Shown here one piece after another: positions 1-53,614 of a stretch of 64,000 nucleotides of DNA; positions within the stretch are counted from its first letter, which is position 1; each line of letters begins with the position of its first letter. Location: NCBI RefSeq assembly GCF_021347895.1, contig NC_067116.1, positions 43,595,628-43,659,627 on the forward strand, in the 5' to 3' direction. The position numbers were made by a program, and so were the translations under genes. This stretch comes from Acanthochromis polyacanthus (taxonomy: Eukaryota; Chordata; Actinopteri; Pomacentridae). The notes under the pieces are model-generated. The model was given only the letters and a program-made list of their open reading frames with translations. It was not told the origin of the DNA and ran no database searches.

Positions 1-3000
1 TATTGACTTTAACCATTTTATTTACATGCCCTTATGGTGCTTTTTTTAAAAAATGGAATGAAAAATAAAGCGCCCACAGTGAGGGTGCTACTTACCGCTA
101 AAAATCCCACAATGCAACCAAACTAATCCCACGCTGCACCCCTAAATACCAAGTTTTATTCCACATGAAGTCACACTCTCAGCCGGTAAAGGAACCCTGC
201 ACTGAAGGAAAAGCTTACATTAATAAAACCAAAATACCAGATTGTATTGTTCTCATATCACAGCGCATACTGTACAACTCAAGTCTAAGTCCTAAGTAAC
301 ATTTTCTGAGTGTTGAGGCTTATCTTTCTTCCATCTCTCTGTCATTCTGCAGAGATTTAAAGCAACAGTATGAGCAGAAAAGTTAGTTTCTAATTTGATG
401 CTCCTTTAGGGGAACTCAGATGGTGTCTTTTTCCTTTTTGTTACATCAATCACACCTTTTTCCGTGGATGATGTTCGTAAAACATCAAGAAAAGCCCTTT
501 ATTGATGAACCAAGCCAGTTCAGACCAGTGAAAAACAGACATACCTCAAAATGAGGAGCTCAAATGATCCTGCCTTCACTGTGGGAAAACACATTCAGAT
601 CAGTGAGCAGCTACGTGGGAGGTTGTCCACTCTCTTGTTTGTTTGTTTTGGTTCTTCGGGTTTCAGTATTAATATGGTGTTATATCTGAATTAATCATGA
701 TGTATTTTAACAACTGCAGCCTATTTACTAGTGTACACCTTATATAATTTTACTGTTAACAGAACAATGAAAAACACGCTTAAATAAAATAAATACGGCG
801 ACAGGGAGAGCAACAGAGGACATCATCAAGGAATATGATAAATAGTTTATGTTATACAGATGGAGCACACTTAGAGTTCGTTCATGAAGTCATCCTTTGT
901 GCTTTTCCATCTAAGGCAGTAAAGTGAAACTGAAGAACATCGATCAAACTATTTTCTTATTGCCATTCAGAAAGTGTCTATCGCTGGTACGTATCACCTT
1001 TTTTTTTTTTTTTTTTTTAAATCGCTCAAGCCCTCTGCAGGATATCTGAAACAAAATATTGGAAAGTGCATTAAAGTGCAAAGTCTGAGGTTTCATTTGA
1101 GCAGAATTACATCAATATAGAAATAACAGCATGGGACTTATAGGGCTTAGCTGAATCTGACCACCACCATGTTTAGGTAACATGTGAGACATCCCGTTTT
1201 TTCCCCCACACCGTCCTTTTTTCTTATTTTGATAGAAGTATGTTCTTGCTCTATTAGTCAATAAAACACTGTTTATTTTTGAATGCACTCTTGAACATCA
1301 CTCTGGTCTTTCTGCATATGTTATAAATACTCTGAGAGTTTGATAATGTCATCTATAGTTGTTTGAAGTCATTATTCACTTCTTCATTTCTCAGTCATCT
1401 CTCTATTCCTCATATTGACAGACACCTCCAGCTCAGTTTTATGTGTTAAAAGGGTGATATTATACACACAGAGTTCTGTCAATACTGGCAAATATCTACT
1501 CAAATTTACGCTGAGACGTTACACTTTAATGTAGCATCCACTTATTCTACTTTTATTGAATGTTCTGAAGCACAGAGCCTTAAGGACAAAGAATGTGAAC
1601 CTCTTCCGGTGTTTTACAGATTGGACCGTTGATCGTCTACTGATTAGGCATCGACTGGTAATCTGGGCCCAACCGGAGCTTTTTTCCCAATTCAAATTAA
1701 ATGCACTGTTTTTTTGCCATTAGTAATAACCGGTCAACACTGAAAGCTCTTGTGATACAGATTGAGAGACCACAATATTACACAAGCATTCCCCGTTTCT
1801 CCGTTTGACTGAAAATGCCCAAATTATTAACTTATTTGTTTCAGTGTAACTGGAACATATTTTGCTGATGGCGCTAGGCTAAGGCTATCGCTAAAAGGTT
1901 TGCTGTCAGGTCTGTTGCAAACACTATCTGAAGTACAGTGATATCTTTGTAAAGTAAATATTAACTCTAGCAATCAGTTCTGACAATCATGTCTTTCCAG
2001 CAAAGATGCAACCTGCAAAAACTGAACAAGAAGCAGAAGCCATCACATCATCGCAGGAAAGTAGGTACTTTCACAAAGGTAAAAGCTAAGCTAGTGGCTA
2101 GCGACTAAGACACGGTCTGGAAAACATTAACCACCGGTGATAGTGCTTTAAGTAATGTCCTTCAAAGCAGCTAAAAAGTAAGAAAATGGAGAAAAGCAGA
2201 AGGCATGACTGCAGCAGAAGAGAAGACAAACGGTTATTGATCTCCGTGTAAACAGACGAGAGCGTCATGGGGTCACATGATGCATTAACGCCCTCATTTC
2301 TGTCGCATTTTTACAAATTGAGCTACAATAATCCTCGCTTACAAAGAAGTCGACTTATGAATGACAGGATCTGTGCTATGACACGCACTTACTATATAAG
2401 ATTTAATGCATATCAGCTCCAAATATCGGTTATCTGCCTCCTTAATTGTTAATAATCGGTATTAGTATCGGCCCTAAAAATATAAACGCCCGTATTGGTC
2501 GATTTGTGCTGCTGATGGTTGATAAATTAGGATAAGATGCAGAAAGTATGCATCATTACATCCTATTTATGCAGCACAGCAATCACTCCACGTGCAGTCT
2601 CTAATTGATCTGTGTTGCTTGTCATTTAAAGTTCCAGATGTGACGGACATCCACGTGTTTTATACACCGCTCCGATTGACCGGTGCTCCTTCCTCTTGAC
2701 TCTGCGAAGCTGTCGGCGGGTTCTAAAGCGGATACTTGGCGGCGATAAATCCCTGAACTCCCCTCTCCAGCAAGGCTATGAATTTTGATGTGTCTTTGTG
2801 TGTGGCAGACAGGAGAGAGGAGTGGAAAGCGAAGGAGAGCGGGGTTAGAGTGATTAACCACTGCGTTGATGGGGATTTAGCGAGGATCGTGGTTAGTGAT
2901 GGGTGGCCTATCTCTCCGTGCGCTCTGACTAACCACTGATCCCCAAGAGGGTTCAGCTCAGCTCAGCTCAGCTCTGCAGCCCAAAGCATTTTCATTAAGG

Positions 3001-4245
3001 ATGGATTGAGTCTATCTCAACAGTCCCCCCCCACCCCCCCACCCCCAACACACACCTTCAGAAACACTTCATCAAATGTAGTGTTTTGCTTAGTGATTAG
3101 CCTCTCCCAGGCTATGAGAGAGTGAGACTGATTCCTCTGTTTATAAACCCACTGAAGAGTCCCCCTTCAGTCAAATCTGCCCTATTCTAATATCCTCTTA
3201 ATGAAGTGGGCCTTTTTTTCTCCCCTCTGCAATGAGGACACAAAAACTAGATTCCTTTTCAAATGGAAGCAAAGAGCAAAGGATGGGACGGCTGGATAGA
3301 TGGAAGACGGGATGGTGTAATTGTGCGCATATGCTACTGTGTAATGACACCATGAAAAGCAGCATGTTTTGGCCTGCCGTCTCGCATGCTCGTGACAAAA
3401 CAGGACAAACACAGAACAGATCAAATAGCTTCTGTTTTTCAGGCAACATCTTTGCGCGCATCCAGCTCCTTCAAAGCCATTTTAACCGCGGCACAGTTGG
3501 CAGGCTAAATCAAGCTCACCCAGAATAAAACAAAATACAGTGAAAATGAATACTATTTCGCCCCGGCGCTCCGTAGAGCACAGTGGTACAGTACAGAGTG
3601 TGTGAGCACCAGAGAGACATCAGCCATATTGTGCTGGCTTAGGAGAGGAGATCAGTTGGGAAGCAGGCAAGACGCCAAGCTTCTCTTTAGGTTTTTTTTT
3701 TTTTTTTGTGCGTCTCTGTTTACTTCACACTCTCAGCATCTCTTACCCTCGTCCCACAAATTCATATGCTCTTATTCCTCCCAGCTTTTTCCCCTCGATT
3801 TCTTTCTTTCTTCTTCCAACTCCCTCTCTTTTTTTTTTGCACTTTCCTCTCTTTCCAGACCACGCTCTTCACACTGTACCCATTTCGCCCTCCCTCTTGG
3901 GTGCGCCTGGTGATCTGAACCCCCCTAACATCTTGCTGTGTCCTCACAGTCTAATAAGGCTGTAATCCACACAAGCTGTCAGTTGATACAAGCATCCTTA
4001 AAAGGACAAAAAGCTGAAAAACAAGGGGGGAAAGTGGACAGCTAAAAATAAAGCCTCAGCTGTCAGGGTGAAAATTTGATGAGGGTTTTGATGAAATTAT
4101 ATCAGTGTCGCTGCAAAGGCTCATCCACGGTAAACACTATGAGAAAGAAGACCTCAACTTACATCGTCAGTGCCAACACTGTTACAAAGAAGGGCTGAGG
4201 AAAGTAGGATAGAAGTTTTTTGTCAATTCTTTTTTGTGTACTCTA

Positions 4246-4493
4246 TAGGGCTGGACCCGAACATTCGTTCGCTACGGCGGTATCCGGATATTAATTTTGG
4301 TATCCGAATATTCGCGCCCCCCCTCCTCACGCTTCACTTCGTTGCTTAAACACAAGACAAGATGCTGAAGACCTCCGCTGTTTGGGAATTCTTCAGTTTA
4401 ACTGAAGACAAAACGAAGGCAAAATTTGGACCCGGGAGACCAGACGAACGGATCCGACTATTCGGGCCGTCTCCGCCACAAGCCCCCCCCCCC
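4246..4493 (-). mobile_element. Truncated hAT-type miniature element, copy A
   Basis: Starts with the terminal motif TAGGGCTGG and then matches, in reverse orientation, the complete copies at 14701-15139 and 40036-40412 (shared GAATATTCGG repeats and a TTCAGTTTAACTGAAGA core). The match stops in a run of C at about 4482-4493, where an unrelated palindromic element begins. The distal terminus, and therefore the second target-site copy, is missing. Confidence 0.8.
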
Positions 4494-4494
4494 C

Positions 4495-5193
4495 GTACAT
4501 TATATATGATGGGAAAATCCAAAATTTGAATGCTTTATTGTCATTAGTTTCAAAGTTATGGCCATTTGAAGTAGGTAGGGGGCACCCTAAAATTGCAGCC
4601 AAAATTAAGACTTGAAATTTTCGACCATTTTCAGACTTCTATAACTTCTGAACAACAAAAGATAGAGATCTGACATTTTCAGAATCATTTCACAGTGACC
4701 TATAGCCCTCAGAAATGTGAAAATATTTACTTTATATTTATAATTGCATGTTACAGGGAATGACAAAGTTGCGATTTTATCCATCAGGAACTTCTGAACT
4801 GCTACATTTGTCCACCCATTACACAAAAACTAATCATCGTATCCATTAGAGATTTTATGTGGTATAATTTGGCTATCTAAGGATTGGATCTGTATAAAAT
4901 GAAAGTGCTATGGTATGTAATGCATGAAATATGAACAGCTAAAAATCAAAAATATCGGTCCGACCTTCGGATTAAAAGGTCGACATTAAACATAGAAGGG
5001 TTTATAGAAGCAAGTTGTGCTTGGTGTCAAAATTTAGGGAAATTCCTGAAATTTCACATGATGGCTTTTATTTTTTGATACCACCTATCCCACATGCTGA
5101 TATCCGAACCCCCTACCTACTTCAAATGGCCATAACTTTGAAACTAATGACAATAAAGCATTCAAATTTTGGATTTTCCATCATATATAATGT
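4495..5193. mobile_element. Element with about 88-bp terminal inverted repeats
   Basis: The ends (about 4495-4580 and 5107-5193) are near-perfect inverted copies beginning GTACATTATATATGATGG. The approximately 520-bp interior is AT-rich with no credible long frame. The structure is that of a non-autonomous DNA transposon. No clear target-site duplication is visible, so the superfamily is not assigned. Confidence 0.7.
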
Positions 5194-5324
5194 ACTAAAT
5201 GTACATAAAAACTTAGCAAAATCTGAGAGGGTCAGGTGGGAAGTTTTCTTAAAACTGGTTGATTTCATACAGAATGACGACGTTATCATTATTGCAGCCC
5301 TGTAAAGCCTCGACTAGCTGACGA

Positions 5325-5515
5325 CAGAAACCGGTTATAATACTGACCACTGTGTTTTAACTTCCCACCAGCTCAGTAATGAAAGGAAAGACATTAAGGA
5401 ATGCAGGCTCTCCCATGACAGATAGAGAAAGGATAATATCCTGCTCAGTTTGTGTTCCTTCTCCGTGTTATCTTAAGCAAAGAAAACAGCACAAAAAAAG
5501 CAGCGACTAGACTAC
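5325..5515 (+). repeat. Dispersed repeat, copy 1
   Basis: Related in the same orientation to about 8285-8440. Shared blocks include TTATAATACTGACCACTGTG and, further on, TCTCCGTGTTATCTTAAGC followed by AAAGAAAACAGC. Family unknown. Confidence 0.6.
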
Positions 5516-5673
5516 ATGAAATCAGTGTTAACATTAATAACTCGTATCTTTCGCAAAGAAACTGAAAATATATGAAGGCAGACAGAAAAATAAGGATTTT
5601 TTTTCTCATCACTGTATCTCAGTGAAATAAAAACGTCCCCGTGAGGCCCTAAACAGCCCGAAAGCGTACGTAC

Positions 5674-46519
<40,846 letters not shown>

Positions 46520-46819
46520 GGCAATGACTGGCTAAAAGCGATGCTTCTTCCACTGGCTCTCGTCGCTTTCTCGCCTCACAGAAGGACACTGGGAATCAAT
46601 AAAACTGTTTATTCAGACGCGACGCGGAGAGAAAGGCCGGCAAGTTGGAAATGTTTGACTTTATCGGGATTCAACGGCCTCAGGTGGACAGAATTCAGTA
46701 AAGTAGCGCTACAGTGTTCAGTTATCTCGTATCATTATTCTCAGCTAGTCCATTGCTGCCGTAAAGTGCTGCAGCTGTCGTAAAACACTCGACGCGAGGA
46801 CGTAAAGTTGATCCAAAAT

Positions 46820-48180
46820 CTTTTTTCCCCCATTTTTATTCTGTCGCCCACTGGAAAGAATACTAATACTGTTAGCAATAATAATAATGATGATGATGAT
46901 GATGATAATAATAATAATAATAATAAGTATGATGATGATGATGATGAGCATATAATGCATAATAAAAAATGTTATTTATTTTATCTTCACAAATCTATTT
47001 GCAGTTATTTTTTCCTTTTTCATTCTATTGCCACTGGGGGAAAATTCGAAGAGTAAAATTAAGGATAAGAAGAAACATAAAACAATAAACAACAATAAAT
47101 ACAATAACAAAATCAGCTTCCTTCAAAATAATAATAAAAACAAAAATGATGCAATTAAATAAAACATTCTTTTCACTTTTCTTTATGATTATTTTCATTT
47201 TGTAGCCACTGAATTTAATAATGATACTAATAAAAAGATACATGCATATAAAAAACAGATATATACAACAATAAATTATAACCTAATAGGCATAATCATT
47301 TTCCTGGAAAACAAAAATAATACAAATAAATAAAATAGTCTTCATTTTTCCTTTTAATTTTATAGTCACTGGATTTAATAACAATAATAATAACAATAGA
47401 TATGTACATATAAAATAAAAACATTTATACAACAATAAATGATAAAATAATAATTATTTTTTCCCCTTTATTTTATCACAGCTGGAAACAACAATTATGA
47501 CAACAAAGACACAACAATAAATAACTACTACTACTACAAATACTACCACTACTACTAATAATAATAAAAATAAATAGATATATACATATATAAAAAATAT
47601 ATACAATAATAAATTCAACATAATAAATAGAATGAAAATTAATTTCCTGGAGAAAAGAACAACAGTAATAAAACAAAAATAACAATTAAATAAAATATTC
47701 TTTTTATTGTTCTTCTTGATTTTTTTCATTTCATAGTCACTGGATTTACTATTATTGTCATCATCAATAATCAAGAAGAAGAAGAGATGTATTTTTGTAA
47801 AAACAAAACAACTAATTAGGACAATAAATGATCATTATAAATATGTCTCCCTTTTCATTTTATCCCAGCTTGAAATAATAATTACAACAATAACAAATAC
47901 ACAACAATAAATAAATAAATAAGTAAAAACAACAACAATAATATAACAAAATTAAAGTTAGAATTTTGTTTTCATTTTTTATGAACTTTTGAAAAAAAAA
48001 TAAAACTAGATATAAATAAAGAAATGAATGAATGAATGAATAAATAAAAAAATACAACTATAAATAATCATTAAAATATGCATTTTTTTTTTCTCTTTGT
48101 CATTCTATCACAGACGGAAACAGTAATTATAACAACATCAAACACCCAACAATAAATAATGACAATACAATAACTGAAAA
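46820..48180 (+). repeat. AT-rich satellite-like array (AAT/AAC-rich units)
   Basis: Blocks of AATAAT, AACAAT and GATGAT runs are separated by a recurring segment like TTCATTTTATAGTCACTGGA, seen near 46840, 47015, 47190, 47355, 47465, 47730, 47855 and 48100. Unit length is roughly 110-270 bp. Only stop-rich or simple-repeat frames are present. Confidence 0.8.
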
Positions 48181-48330
48181 ACAATCAAGGCCAATAACCA
48201 AGACATTCGTTTTATCTGAATTAAGTTGTAGCAAATTAGAGCTCTTTATTTCATTAAAGCAGCACTGCAGAGAATCCAGGAGACAACTGGGAGTCATCAG
48301 CACATTAGTGGTGGGACAAAGGGAAAGATC
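48160..48330 (-). pseudogene. LINE reverse-transcriptase fragment
   Basis: The minus strand reads ADDSQL in one frame (the catalytic YADD box with Tyr replaced by Cys) and then, after a frame change, NEIKSSNLLQLNSDKTNVLV and IG. This matches the NxLQLNSDKTEVLLIG segment of L2-like LINE reverse transcriptases. Short, frameshifted, certainly non-functional. Confidence 0.8.
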
Positions 48331-50099
48331 AACACAACAGAAAGAAACAGAACAACACAGGCCCAAGAACTGAACCCTGTGGGACTCCACATGACCTGAG
48401 GGCTGTTAAAGACAAAAAACTGTCAATAGTAAATTTTTAATGTCTGTCTGATGAGTACAATGAAGACCAGCTCAGTGGAGTTAAAGCTCTGTTGAGAATT
48501 ATTTGATCTACTTGTCAATATGACAGTTAAGTTGTCATAAATCAAAGAAAGAAAGCAGAATTTCTTGAGACCATTTATTTTTAAAAATGTAAAAACATGG
48601 AATCAGCATGTAAGTTTTCACAGTGCCCACAGGTGTCACCAACACTCTGCTCTGTTAAACGCAGCCTGAAGTTCAGCTGAAAAGTCCCTGAATTTCTGTC
48701 ACGTGATTGTTGGTTTCTGCTGAATCACTGGAGGCGTCGTGGTTGCTCAGAGAAGCACAGAATTTTTAGTTTATGGCAGAATCTTCCTTGAACAAATACT
48801 GTATTCATGACACATCTTAAAATGAGACCTGTACAGAAGAGTGATTTTGATGAAATTTCAAGATTTTAAACTTAGATGTTAATATGTTTACTAACGGACT
48901 TGAACGTCGCAGATGGTCACTTCAGGGACTGTGGGAAAGTTGATAATCCAACGAACCTTTCAGTTTTTATACCCGCCGACTCTGATAAATGGTGTAAAAG
49001 ATGACCTCCATTTCAAACCCACCGGACGGTCTTGGGGTTTCAGTTTGTCCATAAAGTGAAGCTCTTAATCTTAATTTTGACAATCAAAACCGCTGGACCA
49101 ACAGTGTGGCGGACATGATGTGTGCGCAAAAGTGTGCCAAAATGCGCTGATTCCAGATTCACAAAGCCCTGCGCCATATATTGTCTCACAGTAATGGTGG
49201 CTTTATGTGGGGATCGAGTTAAAAACAAACAAACACTAGAGTTAAGAGCAAAGCCAACGAGGAAAATAAAAGGTCAGATTATTGATGTCCTGAACTGTCA
49301 GGCGTGAGGTGTCCTGTAACTCTGACTCCGACACGTGCCTGCTTCTCCTTGATTGGACCAAGTCTAGTTCGATCCTTGGCACAGAAAACGCGCAAAACCA
49401 ACCTTTGTGTCTTTACGCACAGCCATTACGCACTATGTTGTGTACTTAAAACATCCTATTGACCGACTACTGATTAGAGCACCTCATATGACCTGATATA
49501 ACTTCTTTTTTTAAAAATCTCGATTTAAAAACTCTATGTACGGTTGGTGTATACGTTATGTGGTCATGGATGGAGGCGCTCTCTTGGTTTCTGTGCGTAA
49601 AGTGGCGCATGTGTGCCTTTCATGAGCGCACAGCAGACCGGGCCTCCATGACCTCGACGCTGCTGAACCAAACAGGGACTGCTTAGGCGTTACGAAATCT
49701 CATCACTAGAGGGCAGAATATGAGAGGGAACAGGGATATCGCCTATGCAAAGCAAGATGATGACGGCGTTGAAGCTGCTTCCGATGCGGTAGTGAAGGGG
49801 AAAATAAGGGAGATCTCCTATTTTTTGCATTTTCGCGGCAAGCATAAAAGGTTCATAAATCAGAAACTGTTTTTTGTACGTCAGTGCAGACCACATTTTT
49901 TTTCTGTGGTTGGTTTTGATCTGGACCGTTTCTAATGCGATCCAGGAGTAATGCTTTTCATGCTGTCATGTGACAGTGGGTATGAATAGAGTATTAAGGC
50001 TTTATCTGAAATACTGAAACACTGCTTACATCATTAAATGTGACAAAAATCAGAGCATACGTGGCTCTATCTCTCGGGTTTCCCCTTAACTGCCGATAG
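48331..50099. other. Intergenic DNA between faf1 and cdkn2c
   Basis: No gene or intact element recognised. The GAACCCTGTGGGACTCCACA phrase near 48372 resembles another dispersed fish repeat and may belong to the adjoining LINE debris. Confidence 0.6.
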
Positions 50100-50728
50100 A
50101 GCAGAACTCAGAAACCGGCACAGCCCCCGTCTCTCAGCGGCACCTTGTCACCGTTAGCTACGTAGTCACTGTCAGTCCAACCAATCACAGCAGCGCATCT
50201 TTTTGGGCAAAAAATTTAAACTGTCAGCTGAGCCGGACAGGCACCAATTGTGCCGCAGTGCGTCAAACCTGCTTTTTTGTTTGTTTGTTTCGGGACGCAT
50301 TTTCACCGAGGACATGTTTTTTCTGAGCTCGGATGCTTAGTTTTTGTTTTTTGTATTATCTAAAATACTAAAAATAGATTGGAGGGCAAAATCAGTGTGG
50401 CGTCGCGGCGGCTCGTGGAGGATCTTCGAGGTCAAGATGTTTTTTTGAAAATGAAAGGAGCGCTCTTTTTGCGCAGCTCGACTCTCCTCTCTGATGCGAG
50501 GAATGACGCACTTTTTTTTATTTTTATTTGGGTACATTTCTTTAAAAAACGAGCGGGAATACACAGTGAATGACATCACATGTTTCGAAATATATCACGT
50601 TTTATTGGCTGATTCCTCCATTTCAGCCGTTTTTACTCTTATTGTCACTGATGCGTGTGCAGCTCCGGGAGGAGGATGACACCTACTGTCATGGAGGGAG
50701 GCTCGTGTTTGACTCTCTTTTAAGATAG
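50100..50728 (+). promoter_or_regulatory. cdkn2c: Putative cdkn2c promoter and 5' non-coding exon
   Basis: This block is higher in CpG than its surroundings. It has a CCAAT box at 50181-50185, a near-match to an E2F site (TTTTTGCGC) near 50467-50475, and ends with AGATAG|GTACGT, a good donor after 50728. Because cdkn2c coding exon 1 is preceded directly by an acceptor at 53481, a spliced 5' UTR exon ending at 50728 is a sensible partner. All of this is inference from motifs and position. Confidence 0.4.
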
Positions 50729-50999
50729 GTACGTTTATTTTATTATTATTTCTTGCTTATTTCTCCGTTTAAATATCAAATTGAAGTTATTACAGGTGCA
50801 GATAAACTGCCTCTACACCAAACAGGGCTAAAATCTTAACAACAAGTCTTCAATTTTTAGATTAAATTCAACGTTTGCACCAAATAACATCGACTTACAG
50901 GACAACAGAGCTGCCAGGTGGAAAAATAATTGTAGTTTTTGCATTTTTTGCATGCAATTATGACCTCGAGTGCAAAAAAAGGGAATAAAACCTGCTTAT

Positions 51000-53130
51000 G
51001 TGAGTCTGTCAGAGGGAGTAGAATAGGTTTTACAGGTGCATTGTGCAACCAAACAAGTAGAAAATCTTAAACTGTCATTTCTCTAGTCATTTATTTGAAT
51101 TTGGACTTAAATTAGAGATTTATAGCACGTGTTATTTTGAATTTATGAAGAATATGAAGGTGTAAAAGTAAAAATAGATCATTAAGTGGACTATTATTGT
51201 GCAAAATTCATGTCTGGGTTCTTAAATGTTGGATGAGCAAAAGTGAAAATTCAATCAGAGAATTCAGTTTTTAAAAAGGACTTTTTTTTAGTAAATAATC
51301 TGAATTTTGACTTAAATTGTGCAAATATCTCAGCTGTAGAGATTTACTGCACGTTTTATTTCATAAATAATGATGCTATAAGTAGACTATGGTGGTGTAA
51401 AAGTGAAGATAAATCAATAAATTGTCTGTACCTGTGCAAAATTAATATCTGCTTTCTGTTGGTTGAGGATGAGCAAAAGTAAAACTGAAGACTGAGCCAT
51501 ATGTTATTATTGTTTGCTGTATTGGCAGTGAAGAGAAGCAGAATCAGTCAAACACGGTAAAGTCAGTCTATGTTTTAGAGCAGAAGTGCTTAACTAACAC
51601 ATAAAATTCATTAAAAACTTTCATTTTTTTCAGTAAATAATCAGAATTTTACTGAAATTGTGCAGATTTCTGTTTTATTGACTGTGACACAGTCAACCGT
51701 GACATTATGGGCTGGATGATGAGCAAAAGTGAAAATGAATCTTGCACCATAATACTTTATTGTTTGATGTTTTAGCGATGAAGAGAAGCAGAATTAGTCA
51801 GAAACACAGAGTTACGGCAGAGTCCAAGAGCAGGTGGAATCTATTTTGCAGATACACTGCATAACTAGCAAATAAAAATCATTTAAAAACTGTCATTATT
51901 TTAGTGAATAATTTAAATTTGAATGTAAAGTCTGCATATTCCTGTGTTGTAGAGATTTAATGCACATTCTATTTCAAAATTATGACGCTATAAGTAGATT
52001 ATGAATGTGTGAAAGTGAAAATGAATCTTGCAGCTTGATATATTATTGTTTGATGTATTAACAATGAACAGAAGCAGAATTACTCACACAGAGTTCAGTC
52101 AGTTTCCACATGGTGACACTTGTTTTGGAGCCGGAGTGCACAACTGACACATAAAATTCCTAAAAGACTGTCATTATTTCAGTGAGCAATTTGGATTTAT
52201 ATGTAAAATGTGCATATTACAGAGCTGTAGACATTTACTGCACGTTTTATTTCAAATTAATGATGCTATAAGTAGACTATGAATGTGTTAAAGTGGAATA
52301 TATATCATTAAATTCAACGTACTTGTGCAAAATTAATATTTGCATGTTCTTAGTGAATGATTAGCAAAAGTAAAAATGAATCTTGCACCATAGTATGTTA
52401 TTCTTTTGCTGTATTAGAAGGGAAGAGAAGCAGAATTAGAGTTGACAGAGTGTTAGCAGAATACATTTTGCTGCAGGATAACAAAACTAACACATAAAAA
52501 TCATTGAAAAACTGCCATTTTTTTTAGTAAATCACTTGAATTTCAATGTAAAGCGTGCAGATGACAGATCTGTTGAGATTTAATGCACATTTTACTTCAA
52601 AATAAAATGCTGTAGGGACAACACGAAGGTGTAAAAGTGAAAATATATCATTAAATTGCTTGCAATTGTGCAAAATTGCTACCTGCATGTTCTTGGGGGA
52701 GGAGATTAAAAATGAATCTTGAACCATAATATAATGTTGTTTAGTGCATTAGCGATGAAGAGCAGCAGAATCAGTCAGAAACACAGAGTGTGGTCAGTTT
52801 CCACGGGGTGGCAGGATATGTTTAGGAGCAAGATTGCACAACTGACACATAAAATTCATTTAAAACTGACATTTCTTTAGTGAATCATTTGAATTTGGTG
52901 TAAACGGTGCAGATGACAGATCTGTAGGGCTTTACTGCACGTTTTATTTCAAATTAATGATGCAACGAGTAGAATCTGAATGTGTACAAGTGAAATCACC
53001 TGTAATTGTGCAAAATTAATGCCTGCATGTTCTTGGTGGAGGATGAGTACAAGCAAAAATGTATCTTGAACCTTCATTTATTATTTTTTTATTGCATTTG
53101 CACTGAAGAAAAGCAGAACTCTGGAAGTAT
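51000..53130 (+). repeat. Diverged tandem array, units about 215-355 bp
   Basis: A segment like TACTGCACGTTTTATTTCAA then ATTAATGATGC recurs near 51124, 51341, 51958, 52227, 52578 and 52931. ACACATAAAATTCATT recurs near 51599, 51861, 52149, 52489 and 52845, and a GAAGAGAAGCAGAATTAG block also recurs. Order is constant. It lies between the putative cdkn2c 5' exon and coding exon 1. Confidence 0.85.
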
Positions 53131-53482
53131 GAGTTGTGATGACCACTTATGGAAGATAGTGCTCTTAAACTCCTCCTCCTCACTGAAATATGTGGAATAA
53201 AATGACAAATGTCACATGTTTAAAACCCCAAATTCACTGTCAACAGGTGACTTGACTTTGTAATTAATTGTCTTAACCGTGGGAGGAAAAACAGAGCAGT
53301 AAGTACAGTTCCAGGCTTAGATGATGCAAGAGGGAGGGGAGGGGTATGGCAAGGAGGCGCCTCATGAGAAAGCCTATAAGGGACCCTCTGCCACTGTGGA
53401 GCATCTTAATACTCCCTGAAACGCTTGATTGTCCCGGATTCTTTATTCCTGAGTCTATTTTTCTTTTTCTTTTGTTACAAGA

Positions 53483-53614
53483 ATGGCTGAGAGGTCTCTG
53501 TCTGACCAGCTCTGTGATGCCTCAGCCACTGGAGACCTACAAGCAGTTTTGTTTTTGCTGCAAAACGGAGCAAATGTCAATGGATGTAACAGATACGGCA
53601 GAACTCCATTGCAG
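53483..53614 (+). CDS. cdkn2c: cdkn2c coding exon 1
   Basis: Encodes residues 1-44, from MAERSLSDQLCDASATGD to GRTPLQ: ankyrin repeat 1 and the start of repeat 2. A classical acceptor (pyrimidine run then TTACAAG) ends one base before the ATG, so this exon probably begins at 53482 and the 5' UTR is supplied by an upstream exon. Confidence 0.93.

Larger units (their letters stand above)
1..5673 (-). other. faf1 intron 12 (part)
   Basis: No exon, RNA gene or intact element was recognised in most of this AT-rich stretch. It holds a poly-T run (about 1002-1018), a short pentamer repeat (AGCTC, about 2955-2975), C-rich runs near 3025-3050, a pyrimidine-rich tract at about 3690-3870, a broken hAT miniature element (4246-4493), a palindromic element (4495-5193) and one copy of a dispersed repeat (about 5325-5515). 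Peptides of the missing UAS and UBX domains were looked for and not found. Confidence 0.7.

Noticed and set aside
2440..2510. ATCGGTATTAGTATCGGCC stretch resembling a fish DNA-transposon end
   Set aside because: Only one end is visible and no inverted partner or target duplication was found nearby.
46745..47056. Poly-Ile and poly-Asp/Asn frames
   Set aside because: Direct readings of AAT and GAT microsatellites.
51000..53130. CRISPR-like regular repeats
   Set aside because: Units are 215-355 bp, diverged, without short identical repeats or spacers; this is an ordinary eukaryotic tandem array.
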